This document shows, piece by piece, positions 37,925 to 46,290 of a stretch of 64,000 bases of DNA. Made by a program: the position numbers and the translations under genes. Source of the stretch: Amycolatopsis sp. EV170708-02-1 (GTDB lineage Bacteria; Actinomycetota; Actinomycetes; Mycobacteriales; Pseudonocardiaceae); contig NZ_CP092497.1 in NCBI RefSeq assembly GCF_022479115.1, positions 1,674,001 to 1,738,000 of the forward strand. The letters run 5' to 3'. Position 1 is the first letter of the stretch, and each line of letters begins with the position of its first letter. Below the pieces are notes generated by a model that had not been told where the DNA came from, searched no databases, and saw only the letters and a program-made list of their open reading frames with translations.

Positions 37925-38800
37925 TCACTCCTCGCCGACGCCCAGCACCTCCAGAAACGCCTTCGCCGCCGGAGTGACGGTGAAGCGGTTCCAGACCAGG
38001 TGCTCGATCCGTGCGGGCGCGTCCCGCACCGGAACGGTGACGACGTCGGTCAGGTTCGGCACGAATTTCGACGGCAGCAGCGCCACCCCCAGTCCTTGAT
38101 GGATGAGCCGCGCCATGAAGTCGGCGGCCGTCACCTCGAACGCGACCTCCCTGGCCACTCCGGCCGCGGCGAACGCCTGATCGGTCTGCGCCCGTCCCGC
38201 CGATCCGGACGGGAAGTCGACGAACACTTCGGACGAAAGCCGCTTCAAGTCCACTTCGGACTCGACGGCGAGCGGATGCCCGGGAGCCACCACGGCGATC
38301 AGATCGTCGCGGCCCAGTTCGCAGGTGCTCACGCCGTCCGGCCGATCGGTCACCGGGAGACCGAGGAACGCCACCTCGATCGCGCCGTCCTTGATCTGCT
38401 CGACCAGGTGCCCACTCGCCCCGACCCGCAGCCCGATCCGGACGTGCGGGTATCGGCCGCGGAAGGTCTGCAGTGCCGCCGGGACATCGACCGCCGCGAC
38501 GGTCGGGATGACCCCGACGGTGAGCCGCCCGCGGATCTCGCCGACGGCCGCGGCGACCTCCGATCCCGCTCGTTCGGCGGCTTCGAGACATTGCCGGGCG
38601 GCGGGCAGGAACGCCTCGCCCGCGGCGGTGAGGCGCACCCGGCGGCTCGTGCGTTCGAACAGCCGCGCGCCGAGTTCCCGTTCCAGCCGGGCGATCTGGT
38701 GGCTCAGCGCCGACTGCACGACGAGACACCGTTGCGCGGCGCGCGTGAAGCTGTTCGTCTCCGCCACGGCCACGACGTACCGCATCTGCTGAAGCTCCAT
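37925..38800 (-). CDS. LysR family transcriptional regulator
   Basis: This 291-residue protein starts MELQQMRYVVAVAETNSFTRAAQRCLVVQSALSHQIARLERELGARLFERTSRRVRLTAAG, a textbook LysR helix-turn-helix (residues 1-60). A two-lobe effector domain follows (LTVGVIPTVAAVDVPAALQTFRGRYPHVRIGLRVG...). An upstream in-frame ATG at 38818 would overlap the operator, so 38800 is chosen. It is divergent from the EamA/NmrA gene pair, with a strong inverted repeat between them, so it most likely activates that pair. Confidence 0.93.
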   Translation of the reverse strand: MELQQMRYVVAVAETNSFTRAAQRCLVVQSALSHQIARLERELGARLFERTSRRVRLTAAGEAFLPAARQCLEAAERAGSEVAAAVGEIRGRLTVGVIPTVAAVDVPAALQTFRGRYPHVRIGLRVGASGHLVEQIKDGAIEVAFLGLPVTDRPDGVSTCELGRDDLIAVVAPGHPLAVESEVDLKRLSSEVFVDFPSGSAGRAQTDQAFAAAGVAREVAFEVTAADFMARLIHQGLGVALLPSKFVPNLTDVVTVPVRDAPARIEHLVWNRFTVTPAAKAFLEVLGVGEE

Positions 38801-38801
38801 G

Positions 38802-38826
38802 GATCCATCTTGAATCACGATGGATC
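38802..38826. promoter_or_regulatory. LysR-type operator
   Basis: GATCCATC and GATGGATC form a perfect 8-bp inverted repeat with a 9-bp spacer, starting 2 bp before the LysR start codon. This matches the T-N11-A layout of LysR recognition sites and should mediate self-repression and control of the divergent genes. Confidence 0.75.
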
Positions 38827-38879
38827 AAGTGACAAACATGTGTTGGACTCATTGATCGGGAGCGCCGAAGCTGAGAAGC

Positions 38880-39770
38880 GTGAAAACGCTGACGACCACA
38901 CCGCTCGCCGCCGGTCTCGCCGGTACCGCGCTGACCGCTTTCGCCCCCATGGTCTGGGGGACGACCTACGTGGTCACCACCGAACTCCTCCCGCCGGGGC
39001 ATCCGTTGTTCGCGGGGCTCATGCGCGCCCTGCCCGCCGGGCTCATCGCGCTCGCCATCACCCGCACCCTTCCGCGCGGCACTTGGTGGCTGAAGGCCGC
39101 CGCGCTCGGTGTCCTCAACATCGGGATGTTCTTCCCGCTGCTGTTCGTCGCCGCCGAACGGCTGCCCGGCGGGGTCGCCGCCACCCTCGGCGCCGCCCAG
39201 CCGCTGCTCGTCGCGATCCTCGCGGTGGCCGTGCTCCGTCAGAGCCCGTCCGCGTGGCGGTTCGCCTGGGGGATCGTCGGGATCGTGGGTGTCGGGCTGG
39301 TGGTGCTCGGGCCGGCGGCGGGTTTCGACGTCCTCGGCGTGATCGCCGGACTCGGCGGCGCCGCGACGATGGCGCTCGGCGTCACGCTCACCAAACGGTG
39401 GGGACGTCCGGCGGAGGTGGGGCCCACCGCGTTCGCCTCGTGGCAGCTCACCGCGGGCGGGTTGTTCCTGGTGCCGGTGACCTTCCTGTTCGAAGGAGCA
39501 CCGCCGGCCATCGACCTGAACGCCGCTCTCGGGTACCTCTGGCTCGGCCTGATCGGCGGATTGCTCGCCTATGTCCTGTGGTTCCGCGGCATCACGTCGC
39601 TGCCGGTCACCTCGGTCGCCGTCCTCGGCCTGCTCTCGCCGATGGTCGCCGCGCTGCTCGGCGCCGCGCTGCTCGGTCAGTCGCTCGGCCCGATCCAGCT
39701 CGCCGGGTTCGCACTCGCCTTGGCCTCGATCGTCGCGGGCCAGATCACTCCGAAGGGCGCCGTCCGATGA
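38880..39770 (+). CDS. EamA/DMT family transporter
   Basis: This 296-residue protein has ten predicted membrane helices in two EamA repeats (GTALTAFAPMVWGTTYVVTTELLPPG...; TAFASWQLTAGGLFLVPVTFLFEG... ALGYLWLGLIGGLLAYVLWFRGI). Drug/metabolite transporters of this group usually export amino acids, metabolites or toxic compounds. The GTG start follows GAGAAG. Its stop overlaps the start of the next gene by 4 bp (ATGA), so both are coupled. The divergent LysR protein likely regulates the pair. Confidence 0.92.
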   Translation: MKTLTTTPLAAGLAGTALTAFAPMVWGTTYVVTTELLPPGHPLFAGLMRALPAGLIALAITRTLPRGTWWLKAAALGVLNIGMFFPLLFVAAERLPGGVAATLGAAQPLLVAILAVAVLRQSPSAWRFAWGIVGIVGVGLVVLGPAAGFDVLGVIAGLGGAATMALGVTLTKRWGRPAEVGPTAFASWQLTAGGLFLVPVTFLFEGAPPAIDLNAALGYLWLGLIGGLLAYVLWFRGITSLPVTSVAVLGLLSPMVAALLGAALLGQSLGPIQLAGFALALASIVAGQITPKGAVR

Positions 39771-40387
39771 AGATCGCCGTCGTCGGAGCGTCGGGAATGG
39801 CGGGCTCCAGGGTCGTCGCCGAAGCCGCTTCCCGCGGACATCACGTCACCGCCGTTTTCCGCAGTACGCCGCCGGAATCGCCGCATCCGGGCGTCGAGGT
39901 CGTGCGCGGTGACGCCACCGACATCGGCCGGATGAGCGCCGTCTTCGCGGGAGTCGACGCCGTCGTGTGCGCGACGAGACCCGAGCCCGGCGCGGAAGAC
40001 ACCGTCGCCGCCACGATCACGGCATTGCTCGATGCCGCGGCCGGTGTCCGTGTCCTGGTCGTCGGTGGCGCGGGGCCGCTGCGCTCGCCGTCGGGCGGGC
40101 TCGTGATCGACGATCCGGCGTTCGTCCCGGCGGCGTGGCGGACCATCGCCTCGGCGAGCACGACGCAGCTCCAAGCCTGCGAAGCGCACTCGGGCGACTG
40201 GGTGTACCTCAGCCCGCCCGCGATCCTCGAACCCGGCGTCCGGACCGGGGCCTACCGGCGAGGGACGACGACGATCCTCGCAGCGGCGGACGGATCGTCC
40301 CGGATCTCGGCCGAGGATCTCGCCGTGGCCATCGTCGACGAGCTCGAGAATCCGGGGCGGGACCGGCATTTCACCGTCGGATACTGA
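39767..40387 (+). CDS. NAD(P)-binding NmrA/SDR-like oxidoreductase
   Basis: This 206-residue Rossmann protein starts MKIAVVGASGMAGSRVVAEAASRGHHVTAVFR, with GVDAVVCATRP, VLVVGGAGPLRSPSGG and a late ISAEDLAVAIVDELE. It belongs to the atypical SDRs of the NAD(P)H-binding (YwnB/BLVRB-like) type. It is coupled to the EamA transporter by an ATGA overlap and ends 16 bp into the 3' end of a convergent small membrane protein gene. It may repair or reduce the compound that the transporter exports; this is inferred from context only. Confidence 0.87.
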   Translation: MKIAVVGASGMAGSRVVAEAASRGHHVTAVFRSTPPESPHPGVEVVRGDATDIGRMSAVFAGVDAVVCATRPEPGAEDTVAATITALLDAAAGVRVLVVGGAGPLRSPSGGLVIDDPAFVPAAWRTIASASTTQLQACEAHSGDWVYLSPPAILEPGVRTGAYRRGTTTILAAADGSSRISAEDLAVAIVDELENPGRDRHFTVGY

Positions 40388-40607
40388 AGTCGGGCGGGTC
40401 ACCGGGGGAGGGCGTCTCCGGACTCCGCTCGGCCTCGATCTGGATCTCGATGTTCGTCTTGTGCGAGATCGGATCCCAGATCTCCTCGATCGGTGCGAGA
40501 AGGGACTGGCTGACACCGCGACTCCGGGCACGGACGGCGTACCACGCGAACCCGGCCAGGAAGAGGGGAAGGCTGAGAAACGCCGCCAGGGGTGCCAGGA
40601 GGTCCAT
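40371..40607 (-). CDS. Small single-helix membrane protein
   Basis: This 78-residue protein starts MDLLAPLAAFLSLPLFLAGFAWYAVRARSRG, one N-terminal membrane helix followed by a short positive stretch and a soluble tail (PIEEIWDPISHKTNIEIQIEAERSPETP). AGGAG-like bases are not obvious before the ATG. It is divergent from a TetR gene with an inverted repeat between them, which supports a real, regulated gene. Its 3' end overlaps the NmrA-like gene by 17 bp. The function is unknown. Confidence 0.65.
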   Translation of the reverse strand: MDLLAPLAAFLSLPLFLAGFAWYAVRARSRGVSQSLLAPIEEIWDPISHKTNIEIQIEAERSPETPSPGDPPDFSIRR

Positions 40608-40620
40608 ACGGCCGACGATA

Positions 40621-40656
40621 CAGTAACGTCGCGTTTCCAGAAACACACTGTTACTG
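40621..40656. promoter_or_regulatory. Nested inverted repeats, probable TetR operator
   Basis: CAGTAAC (40621-40627) and GTTACTG (40650-40656) form an outer 7-bp repeat. GTTTC-CA-GAAAC (40632-40643) lies inside. The region separates the small membrane protein gene from the TetR gene and contains the only space for their promoters. Confidence 0.65.
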
Positions 40657-40667
40657 AATGGGAGCCG

Positions 40668-41267
40668 ATGACCAGGCTGACACGGGCCGAGCAGCAACGC
40701 CGCACCCACGAACACTTGCTGGCCGCCGGCCGCGAGGTCTTCCTGCGGCGCGGTTTCCTCGCGGCGACGGTCGAGGAGATCGCGGCCGACGCCGGGTACA
40801 CCCGCGGCGCGGTCTACAAGCACTTCGGCGGCAAGGAAGGGCTGTGGCTGGCGATCATCGAAGCCGACGCGGACGGCCATCTGGGGGCACTGCGCGAAGC
40901 GTTGGCTCGTGCCACATCGCGCGATGAGGTGATCGCGGCGCTGAATCCTGCCGACGTGGCGGACAAGGACGCGGCGAAGTGGAGCGCGGCGGCAGCGGAG
41001 GTGCTCGCCGCGACGGCGCAGCAGCCCGAAACCGCCGCGCTGGTCGCGGCGATCCAGCGACGGCACGACGACGAGGTGGTCGCGCTGCTCGCCGAACACA
41101 CCCGGCGCCTGCGTCTCGAACCCGCCATGCCCTTGGATCAGGCCGTCGTCATGCTGGGTGCCTTGGGCATCGGTCTCGCGCTGCGCCAGACGGTCGCCCC
41201 CGCCGCGGATCCCGCCGCCATCCTCACCCACGTGCTCGACACGGTGTTCCCGTCCGAGGCGACGTGA
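40668..41267 (+). CDS. TetR family transcriptional regulator
   Basis: This 199-residue protein has the [63 protein letters not shown] in residues 4-63, followed by an all-helical ligand domain. Its ATG has GGAG only 3 bases away, which is close. It presumably represses itself and the divergent small membrane protein gene. The ligand is unknown. Confidence 0.92.
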   Translation: MTRLTRAEQQRRTHEHLLAAGREVFLRRGFLAATVEEIAADAGYTRGAVYKHFGGKEGLWLAIIEADADGHLGALREALARATSRDEVIAALNPADVADKDAAKWSAAAAEVLAATAQQPETAALVAAIQRRHDDEVVALLAEHTRRLRLEPAMPLDQAVVMLGALGIGLALRQTVAPAADPAAILTHVLDTVFPSEAT

Positions 41268-41362
41268 CGCTCCATGCGGGTTCCCCGAACACCCAGATGC
41301 CGTGTGGCGGATCTCATCGAGCAGGCGCGAAACGGGTCGACCGGCACCTACACTCGGGCGCC

Positions 41363-41842
41363 GTGATCGATTCCTTCACCACCGCCGACCTCGTCGACGA
41401 ACACGGCGACCGGCTGCGCGTCTGCGACACCCAGTTCCGCCAGTTCGGCGGGCACCGGTCCTTCTCGGGCCCGATCCGCACCGTGTCCTGTCACGAGGAC
41501 AACGGCCTGGTCAAGAAACTCCTGGCCACCCCGGGTGACGGCGCCGTGCTGGTGGTCGACGGCGGCGGTTCCCTGCACAGCGCGCTCACCGGCGACATGA
41601 TCGCGAAGTCCGCCGTCGACAACGGCTGGGCCGGCATCGTCGTCAACGGCGCGGTGCGCGACAGCGCCGAGCTCGCCGGGCTCCCGCTCGGGGTGAAGGC
41701 GCTCGGCACCAACCCGCGCAAGAGCTCCAAGGCGGGCGTCGGCGCTGTCGACGTCCCGGTCGGTTTCGGGGGAGTGACCTTCACCCCCGGCGACACGCTC
41801 TACTCCGATGACGACGGCGTCGTGATCCTTCCCGCCGCCTGA
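41363..41842 (+). CDS. rraA: RraA family protein (ribonuclease E inhibitor-like/HMG aldolase-like)
   Basis: This 159-residue protein starts at GTG ([38 protein letters not shown]). It carries the fold markers [64 protein letters not shown]. RraA binds and inhibits RNase E; related aldolases use the Gly-Asp-Arg-Asp region with Mg2+ to cleave 4-hydroxy-4-methyl-2-oxoglutarate. The short length and N terminus fit the actinobacterial proteins annotated as RraA. Which of the two activities applies is not decidable here. TACACT lies 8 bases upstream of the start, suggesting a near-leaderless mRNA. Confidence 0.9.
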   Translation: MIDSFTTADLVDEHGDRLRVCDTQFRQFGGHRSFSGPIRTVSCHEDNGLVKKLLATPGDGAVLVVDGGGSLHSALTGDMIAKSAVDNGWAGIVVNGAVRDSAELAGLPLGVKALGTNPRKSSKAGVGAVDVPVGFGGVTFTPGDTLYSDDDGVVILPAA

Positions 41843-41848
41843 ATCCGC

Positions 41849-42742
41849 TCACACGACGATGACCCGGCGGCCGCGGGTGTGCCCGGCACGGCTGTCGGCG
41901 TGTGCCGCCGCGGCGTCGGCGAGCGAATAGGACTTCTCGACCGGGATGTGCAGCTTCCCCCGCGAGATGAGGTCGACGGCCTCGGCCAGCGCGTCCGGCA
42001 CGCTCCCGGCCACACCGGAGAAGCGGACGCCGAACTCGGGTGCACTGAGGTCGGCGATGGAGAGGACCTTCCCCGGATCGCCGGTCAGCTCGACCAGTTC
42101 GGCGATCACGCCTGATCCGGCGAGGTCGAGGGCGGCGTCGACCCGGCCGAGCAGGCGCACCCGGTCCACCCAGCCCTCGCCGTAGGTCGTCGCGAGCGCG
42201 CCCAGATCACGCAGGTAGTCCTGGTTCGCGGCGCTCGCGGTGCCGATCACCGTGATGCCGCGTTCGCGCGCGAACTGCAGCACCGCCGATCCGACCCCGC
42301 CGGACGCGCCGCTGACCAGCAGTGTCTCGCCGGGCCGCACCCCGGCCTCGCGGATGAGCCGCAGCGCGGTCTCGACGACGGAGGGATATCCCGCCGCCTC
42401 TTCGAAGGTGAGTCCCTCGGGCATCCGCGCCCAGGCCGACAGCACGGCGAATTCGGCGTAGGTGCTCGACCCCTCGCCGAACACGGAGTCGCCGACCTCG
42501 ACCCCGTCGACGCCTTCACCCACCTCGTCCACCACGCCGGCGGCGTCGATGCCCACTCCGGACGGCAGCACGGTCGGATGCGCGCCGAGGACCTGGCCTT
42601 CGCGGACCCTCCAATCGACAGGATTCACCCCGGCCGCTCGCACGGCGATGCGTACTTGGCCTGGCCCCGCGTGCGGTTCTTCGGCGTCGACGAGTCGCAG
42701 GACTTCCGGACCACCGAACTCGGTGAAGATCACTTGCTTCAT
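41849..42742 (-). CDS. MDR-type NADP oxidoreductase (quinone reductase-like)
   Basis: This 297-residue protein starts MKQVIFTEFGGPEVLRLVDAEEPHAGPGQVRIAVRAAGVNPVDWRV. It has GIDAAGVVDEVGEGVDGVEVGDSVFG and a nucleotide-binding LLVSGASGGVGSAVLQFARERG. No catalytic zinc site is seen. TACGGT sits 7 bases before the ATG, so the mRNA is probably leaderless. It is divergent from a TetR gene across a perfect CACTAAC palindrome. It is a paralogue of 36242-37192 with the same genetic layout. It converges with the RraA gene, with 6 bp between stops. Confidence 0.9.
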   Translation of the reverse strand: MKQVIFTEFGGPEVLRLVDAEEPHAGPGQVRIAVRAAGVNPVDWRVREGQVLGAHPTVLPSGVGIDAAGVVDEVGEGVDGVEVGDSVFGEGSSTYAEFAVLSAWARMPEGLTFEEAAGYPSVVETALRLIREAGVRPGETLLVSGASGGVGSAVLQFARERGITVIGTASAANQDYLRDLGALATTYGEGWVDRVRLLGRVDAALDLAGSGVIAELVELTGDPGKVLSIADLSAPEFGVRFSGVAGSVPDALAEAVDLISRGKLHIPVEKSYSLADAAAAHADSRAGHTRGRRVIVV

Positions 42743-42756
42743 ACGACCGACCGTAG

Positions 42757-42793
42757 CACTAACGGTTAGTGTTTTGAAACGGTTATTGTTTTG
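42757..42793. promoter_or_regulatory. Palindrome and overlapping direct repeat, probable TetR operator
   Basis: CACTAAC-G-GTTAGTG (42757-42771) is a perfect palindrome. ACGGTTAGTGTTTTG (42762-42776) is repeated with one change at 42779-42793. These cover the promoter space between the divergent MDR and TetR genes. Confidence 0.75.
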
Positions 42794-42812
42794 CATCTGA
42801 TAGCTTCACCGC

Positions 42813-43391
42813 ATGACAGCGCCGACCGGACGTCGCGAACGGAAGAAGGCAGCGACCCGTCAGAAGATCGCCGACACCGCGCTGCGGCTGTTCCTGGAAC
42901 GCGGATATGACGCGGTGGGCATCCGCGAGGTGGCCGCGGATGCCGACGTCGCCGTCACGACGCTCTTCTCCCATTTCCCTTCGAAAGAGGCTTTGGTGTT
43001 CGAGCAGGACGCCGACTTCGAGCAAGGCCTCACACGGGCGGTCGCTGAACGGTCGGCGGGCGAGCCGCTCGTCGCCGCGCTACGTCGTCAGGTCCACTCG
43101 ATGGTGCGTCATTGCACCGCGGACGGGGCCGCCCCGATCTGGCGCATGATCGAGGAAACGCCCGCTCTGCGGGAGTACGAGGACTCGATGAGGCTGCGCC
43201 ATGCGGAATCCCTGGCGGCGGCCATCATGGCCGATGCGGAGGCGGCGCGGTCCGCGACCGCCTGCCGGACGATCGCGAGGTTCGTGATCGACGCCTACTC
43301 GCTCGGCAGGGAGGCGGCCGATCCGGAGGCCGCGGTGAACGAGATCTTCGGGATGATCGAAGCGGCCTGGGAGGCCACGAGTCCATGCTGA
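42813..43391 (+). CDS. TetR family transcriptional regulator
   Basis: This 192-residue protein starts MTAPTGRRERKKAATRQKIADTALRLFLERGYDAVGIREVAADADVAVTTLFSHFPSKEALVFEQD, a clear TetR HTH in residues 10-65. TAGCTT lies 6 bases before the ATG, so the mRNA may be leaderless. Its stop overlaps the following metallo-hydrolase start by 7 bp, so the two are coupled. It likely represses the divergent oxidoreductase through the CACTAAC palindrome. Confidence 0.93.
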   Translation: MTAPTGRRERKKAATRQKIADTALRLFLERGYDAVGIREVAADADVAVTTLFSHFPSKEALVFEQDADFEQGLTRAVAERSAGEPLVAALRRQVHSMVRHCTADGAAPIWRMIEETPALREYEDSMRLRHAESLAAAIMADAEAARSATACRTIARFVIDAYSLGREAADPEAAVNEIFGMIEAAWEATSPC

Positions 43392-44212
43392 CAAAGGTCG
43401 CCGAGGGCGTGCTGGTCCATCAGAGCGCGCTGCTCCGCAACAACACGGTCGTCGTCGAGGGTGAGGCGGGTGTGCTGCTCGTCGACCCCGGGATCACCGG
43501 CGACGAAATGGCCTGCCTCGCGAACGACCTGGCCGAATCCGGCCGGGCCGTGGTGGCGGGTTTCGCGACCCATCCTGATTGGGATCACGCGCTCTGGCAT
43601 TCCGCGTTCGGTGACGTACCCCGCTATGGCACGGAACGCTGCGCGGCGTATCTGCGAGACCTGCGGTCTAAGGCGAGTTGGAAGACCGACTTCGCCGAGG
43701 GACTGCCGCCGGAGATCGCCGGCGAGGTGCCGTTCGATCTGTTCGGCCTCGTCACCGCTCTGCCCGCCGGAAGCACGCGGATTCCCTGGGACGGCCACGA
43801 ACTGCGGATCATCGAGCATCCGGCTCACGCTCCCGGCCACGCGGCGCTGGTGATCGAGGAGCGCGGGGTGCTCGTCGCGGGTGACATGCTTTCCGACGTC
43901 CTGGTCCCGATGTTCGACAACACCACCGACCCGATCGGCGACTACCTCGCCGGACTCCGCCTTCTCGACGAGGTCGCCGGCGAAGTCGATGTCGTCGTAC
44001 CCGGCCACGGTGCCGTCGGCGGTGCCGGCCAGGCGCGGGCTCGGATCGATCTGGACCGGGCGTATGTGCACGCCGTGCGCGACGGCCGCACTCCCGAAGA
44101 CCCGCGGATCGGCTCGTCGGCCGAACCCGGATGGGAGTGGGTGGCCGATCTGCATGCCGGTCAAGTACGGAGTCTCCCCAGGGGGACCGGGCCGCTCAAC
44201 CCTTCGGCATGA
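43385..44212 (+). CDS. MBL-fold metallo-hydrolase
   Basis: This 275-residue metallo-beta-lactamase-fold protein starts MLTKVAEGVLVHQSALLRNNTVVVEGEAGVLLVDPG. The metal motif is THPDWDHALW in place of the common HxHxDH, so the second His is Asp. Further ligands are HAPGHAALV, AGDMLSDV and a late PGHGAVGG. It is coupled to the TetR gene upstream and overlaps a convergent gene by 17 bp. Similar proteins detoxify small molecules (glyoxalase II-like or lactonases), which would fit an operon with a TetR/oxidoreductase stress module. The substrate is unknown. Confidence 0.87.
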   Translation: MLTKVAEGVLVHQSALLRNNTVVVEGEAGVLLVDPGITGDEMACLANDLAESGRAVVAGFATHPDWDHALWHSAFGDVPRYGTERCAAYLRDLRSKASWKTDFAEGLPPEIAGEVPFDLFGLVTALPAGSTRIPWDGHELRIIEHPAHAPGHAALVIEERGVLVAGDMLSDVLVPMFDNTTDPIGDYLAGLRLLDEVAGEVDVVVPGHGAVGGAGQARARIDLDRAYVHAVRDGRTPEDPRIGSSAEPGWEWVADLHAGQVRSLPRGTGPLNPSA

Positions 44213-44627
44213 CGCAGAGTTCCCGGGACTGCCCCGACGTGAAGTCGTAGACGACGGGGTTGCCGTATTCGTAGCCGGGCACGGCGTTGCAATCCGAGCC
44301 GGACCCGCTCGCGAGCTGTGCGATCACCGTGTAGTTGGCGGAACTGTCCGAACAGTGCACCCGCACGGCGCTGGAACTGAACGCGCCATTGGATCCGGCG
44401 TCCTCGTCAGCCGAAAGACAATCCCCGGCCTGCGCGGAAAACGGGTCGGGGTCGACTTCGGGTGCGCTGCCGCCGGTGGCGAGTGCCACGGTCACCGCGA
44501 TCGCTCCGCCGGTGACGACGAGCGCCGCGGCGGCGATCCCGACGATCAGTCCGGTGTTCGGGGTCTTCTTCGGCGGGGCGACGGGGTACTGCTGCCAGAT
44601 GGACGGCTGCTGCTGGGGGTAGGTCAC
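44196..44627 (-). CDS. Membrane-anchored secreted protein (LppU/SCO3897-like)
   Basis: This 143-residue protein starts at GTG (TYPQQQPSIWQQYPVAPPKKTPN), a Pro/Gln-rich cytosolic end. One membrane helix follows (GLIVGIAAAALVVTGGAIAVTVALA), then an extracellular domain with four Cys (AGDCLS, VHCSD, DCNAVPGYEYGN, ELCVMPKG). The pattern resembles the LppU-type domain common in actinobacteria, of unknown function. The ribosome site is weak (GATGAG next to the start). Its 3' end overlaps the MBL gene. Confidence 0.75.
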   Translation of the reverse strand: MTYPQQQPSIWQQYPVAPPKKTPNTGLIVGIAAAALVVTGGAIAVTVALATGGSAPEVDPDPFSAQAGDCLSADEDAGSNGAFSSSAVRVHCSDSSANYTVIAQLASGSGSDCNAVPGYEYGNPVVYDFTSGQSRELCVMPKG

Positions 44628-44670
44628 CTCATCAGGATCGGCCGGATCGATGAAATTCCGATGACACGCC

Positions 44671-45282
44671 TCACTTGCGGGCGACGAGCCGTTCCACCAG
44701 CCCGAGCTTGAACCGCTCCCGCTGTTCGACGGCCAGGCCGAGGTCGCCGATCTTGTCGGACGGCCGCCGGAGGAAGTGCTCGCCCGCCATCGGCACGGTG
44801 ATCTTCTCGGCGATCCATTGCAGACCGCGGACCGCGCGGGACGAACTCACGATGTGGTCGAGCAGGATGAGCCTGCCGCCGGGCCGGAGCACCCGGGCCA
44901 TCTCCCGCAGCGCCTTGCCGTCGTCGGGGATGGCGCAGAGTCCGAGGGTGCAGACCACGGTGTCGAACGAATCGGCGTCGAAGGGCAGGTCGTGCGCGTC
45001 GGCGCGCCGTAGCGTCGCCGGATGGCCGAGCCGTTCGGCGCGGCCGCGGGCGATGGCGAGCATGCCGTCACTGAGATCGATGCCGGTGAGCGTGACCCCT
45101 TCGGGATAGAGCGGCAGGTTCAGGCCGGTCCCGACCGCGACTTCGAGGACGTCGCCGGTGGCCTGACCGCAGGCCCATGCCCGCGAATCGCCGAAGAGCT
45201 TCCGGTCCATGAACTGCATTTCCCGGTCGTAGTTGCGGGATTTGCCGTCCCAGTACCGGTTCCACCGTGCGGGCCGGGTCAT
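44671..45282 (-). CDS. Class I SAM-dependent methyltransferase
   Basis: This 203-residue protein starts MTRPARWNRYWDGKSRNYDREMQFMDRKLFG with AAAGGAG 5 bases upstream. The SAM site is GDVLEVAVGTGLNLPLYPEG, then TGIDLSDGML, ADAHDLPFDADSFDTVVCTLGLCAIPD and a post-motif VLRPGGRLILLDHI. This is the UbiE/phospholipid-methyltransferase-like subgroup. It lies 10 bp after the cation transporter in the cmtR operon, so it should be metal-induced. Methylation of a toxic metal or metalloid, or of a lipid, is possible but not shown by the sequence. Confidence 0.88.
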   Translation of the reverse strand: MTRPARWNRYWDGKSRNYDREMQFMDRKLFGDSRAWACGQATGDVLEVAVGTGLNLPLYPEGVTLTGIDLSDGMLAIARGRAERLGHPATLRRADAHDLPFDADSFDTVVCTLGLCAIPDDGKALREMARVLRPGGRLILLDHIVSSSRAVRGLQWIAEKITVPMAGEHFLRRPSDKIGDLGLAVEQRERFKLGLVERLVARK

Positions 45283-45292
45283 GGCGCTCCTT

Positions 45293-45946
45293 TCAGCAGC
45301 AGTGCTCGCCGCGCCAGGCCTCGCGGCCTTCCTTGATCGCGACGGCGGCGATGACGAGCGCGACCAGCGGGTCCGCCCAGTACCAGCCGAAGAGACTGTT
45401 GAGCAGCAGCCCGACGAGCAGCACACCGGAAAGGTACGTGCAGAGCAAGGTCTGCTTCGAGTCGGCGACGGCGCTCGCGGAGCCGAGTTCACGCCCGGCT
45501 CGGCGCTGGGCATAGGACAGGAAGGGCATCACGAGCAGTGAGACCGCCGCCAGCACGATGCCGACGGGGGAGTGCTCGGCAGGGTCGGCTCCGAACAAGG
45601 TGCGCACCGACTCGACGATGACATAGGCGGCCAGTGCGAAGAAGGACACCGCGATGACCTTGAGCGCGGTGCGTTCGCGGGCTTCCGGGTCCCTGTCGGA
45701 GAACTGCCAGGCGACGGCCGCGGCCGAAGCGACCTCGATGACCGAGTCCAGGCCGAAGCCGATCAGGGCGGTGGAAGAGGCGATGGTGCCCGCCGAGATG
45801 GCGACGACCGCCTCGACGATGTTGTAGGTGATCGTCGCGGCGACCAGGAGCCGGACCCGCCGGGACAGCAGCGCGCGGCGATCCGGGGCCACTGTGGAGT
45901 TCGTGGCGCAGCAGCCGTCCGCGCAGGATCCGCTCTCCACGCTCAT
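45293..45946 (-). CDS. Cation transporter (CDF-like) of the cmtR operon
   Basis: This 217-residue protein has a Cys-rich N terminus (MSVESGSCADGCCATNS) and a Cys-rich end (GEHCC). Between them are about six membrane helices (LLVAATITYNIVEAVVAISAGTIASSTALIGFGLDSVIEVASAAAVAWQF; ADSKQTLLCTYLSGVLLVGLLLNSLFGWYWADPLVALVIAAVAIKEG). Helices with Asp in GFGLDS and YWADP match the metal site of cation diffusion facilitators, but the cytoplasmic C-terminal domain is missing. Its start overlaps the cmtR stop (ATGA). It probably exports Cd(II), Pb(II) or Zn(II), replacing the P-type ATPase found next to cmtR in Mycobacterium tuberculosis. Confidence 0.85.
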   Translation of the reverse strand: MSVESGSCADGCCATNSTVAPDRRALLSRRVRLLVAATITYNIVEAVVAISAGTIASSTALIGFGLDSVIEVASAAAVAWQFSDRDPEARERTALKVIAVSFFALAAYVIVESVRTLFGADPAEHSPVGIVLAAVSLLVMPFLSYAQRRAGRELGSASAVADSKQTLLCTYLSGVLLVGLLLNSLFGWYWADPLVALVIAAVAIKEGREAWRGEHCC

Positions 45947-46269
45947 CGGAGCACCTCGTCCACACAGGGCTCGGCGGTGTCGACGGCCAGCACGACCTGG
46001 GCGAGTTCGCGCAGCGCGCGGGCCAGATGCGCGTCCGCGAGCGAGTAACGGACCTGCCTGCCTTCGTAGGTCGCCACGACCAGCCCGCAGCCTCGCAGGC
46101 ACGCGAGGTGATTCGACACGTTCGAGCGGCTCAGGCCGAGTTGATCGGCCAGCCTGCCGGGATAGCTCACTCCGTCGAGGAGGGCGACCAGGATCCGGCA
46201 CCGATTCGGGTCGGCGAGGGCGCGGCCGAGCCGGGCGAGCGCGGCGCCCTGGGTCTCACATGTCAGCAC
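45943..46269 (-). CDS. cmtR: CmtR-type ArsR/SmtB metal sensor
   Basis: This 108-residue repressor is strikingly like mycobacterial CmtR, the Cd(II)/Pb(II) sensor. The winged helix is RLADQLGLSRSNVSNHLACLRGCGLVVATYEGRQVRYSL. All three metal-binding Cys are in the CmtR positions: Cys57 and Cys61 in LACLRGCG and Cys102 in AEPCV. Metal binding should release it from DNA. A perfect palindrome (46291-46304) precedes it. Its stop overlaps the transporter gene start, so regulator and effector are coupled. Confidence 0.95.
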   Translation of the reverse strand: MLTCETQGAALARLGRALADPNRCRILVALLDGVSYPGRLADQLGLSRSNVSNHLACLRGCGLVVATYEGRQVRYSLADAHLARALRELAQVVLAVDTAEPCVDEVLR

Positions 46270-46290
46270 ACGCAGGACAGTACAGTCTAC

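Noticed and set aside
37901..40387. Open frame of 828 codons running through the LysR, EamA and NmrA genes
   Set aside because: Only its last 206 codons (from 39767) match a real protein; the rest is antisense or out-of-frame sequence.
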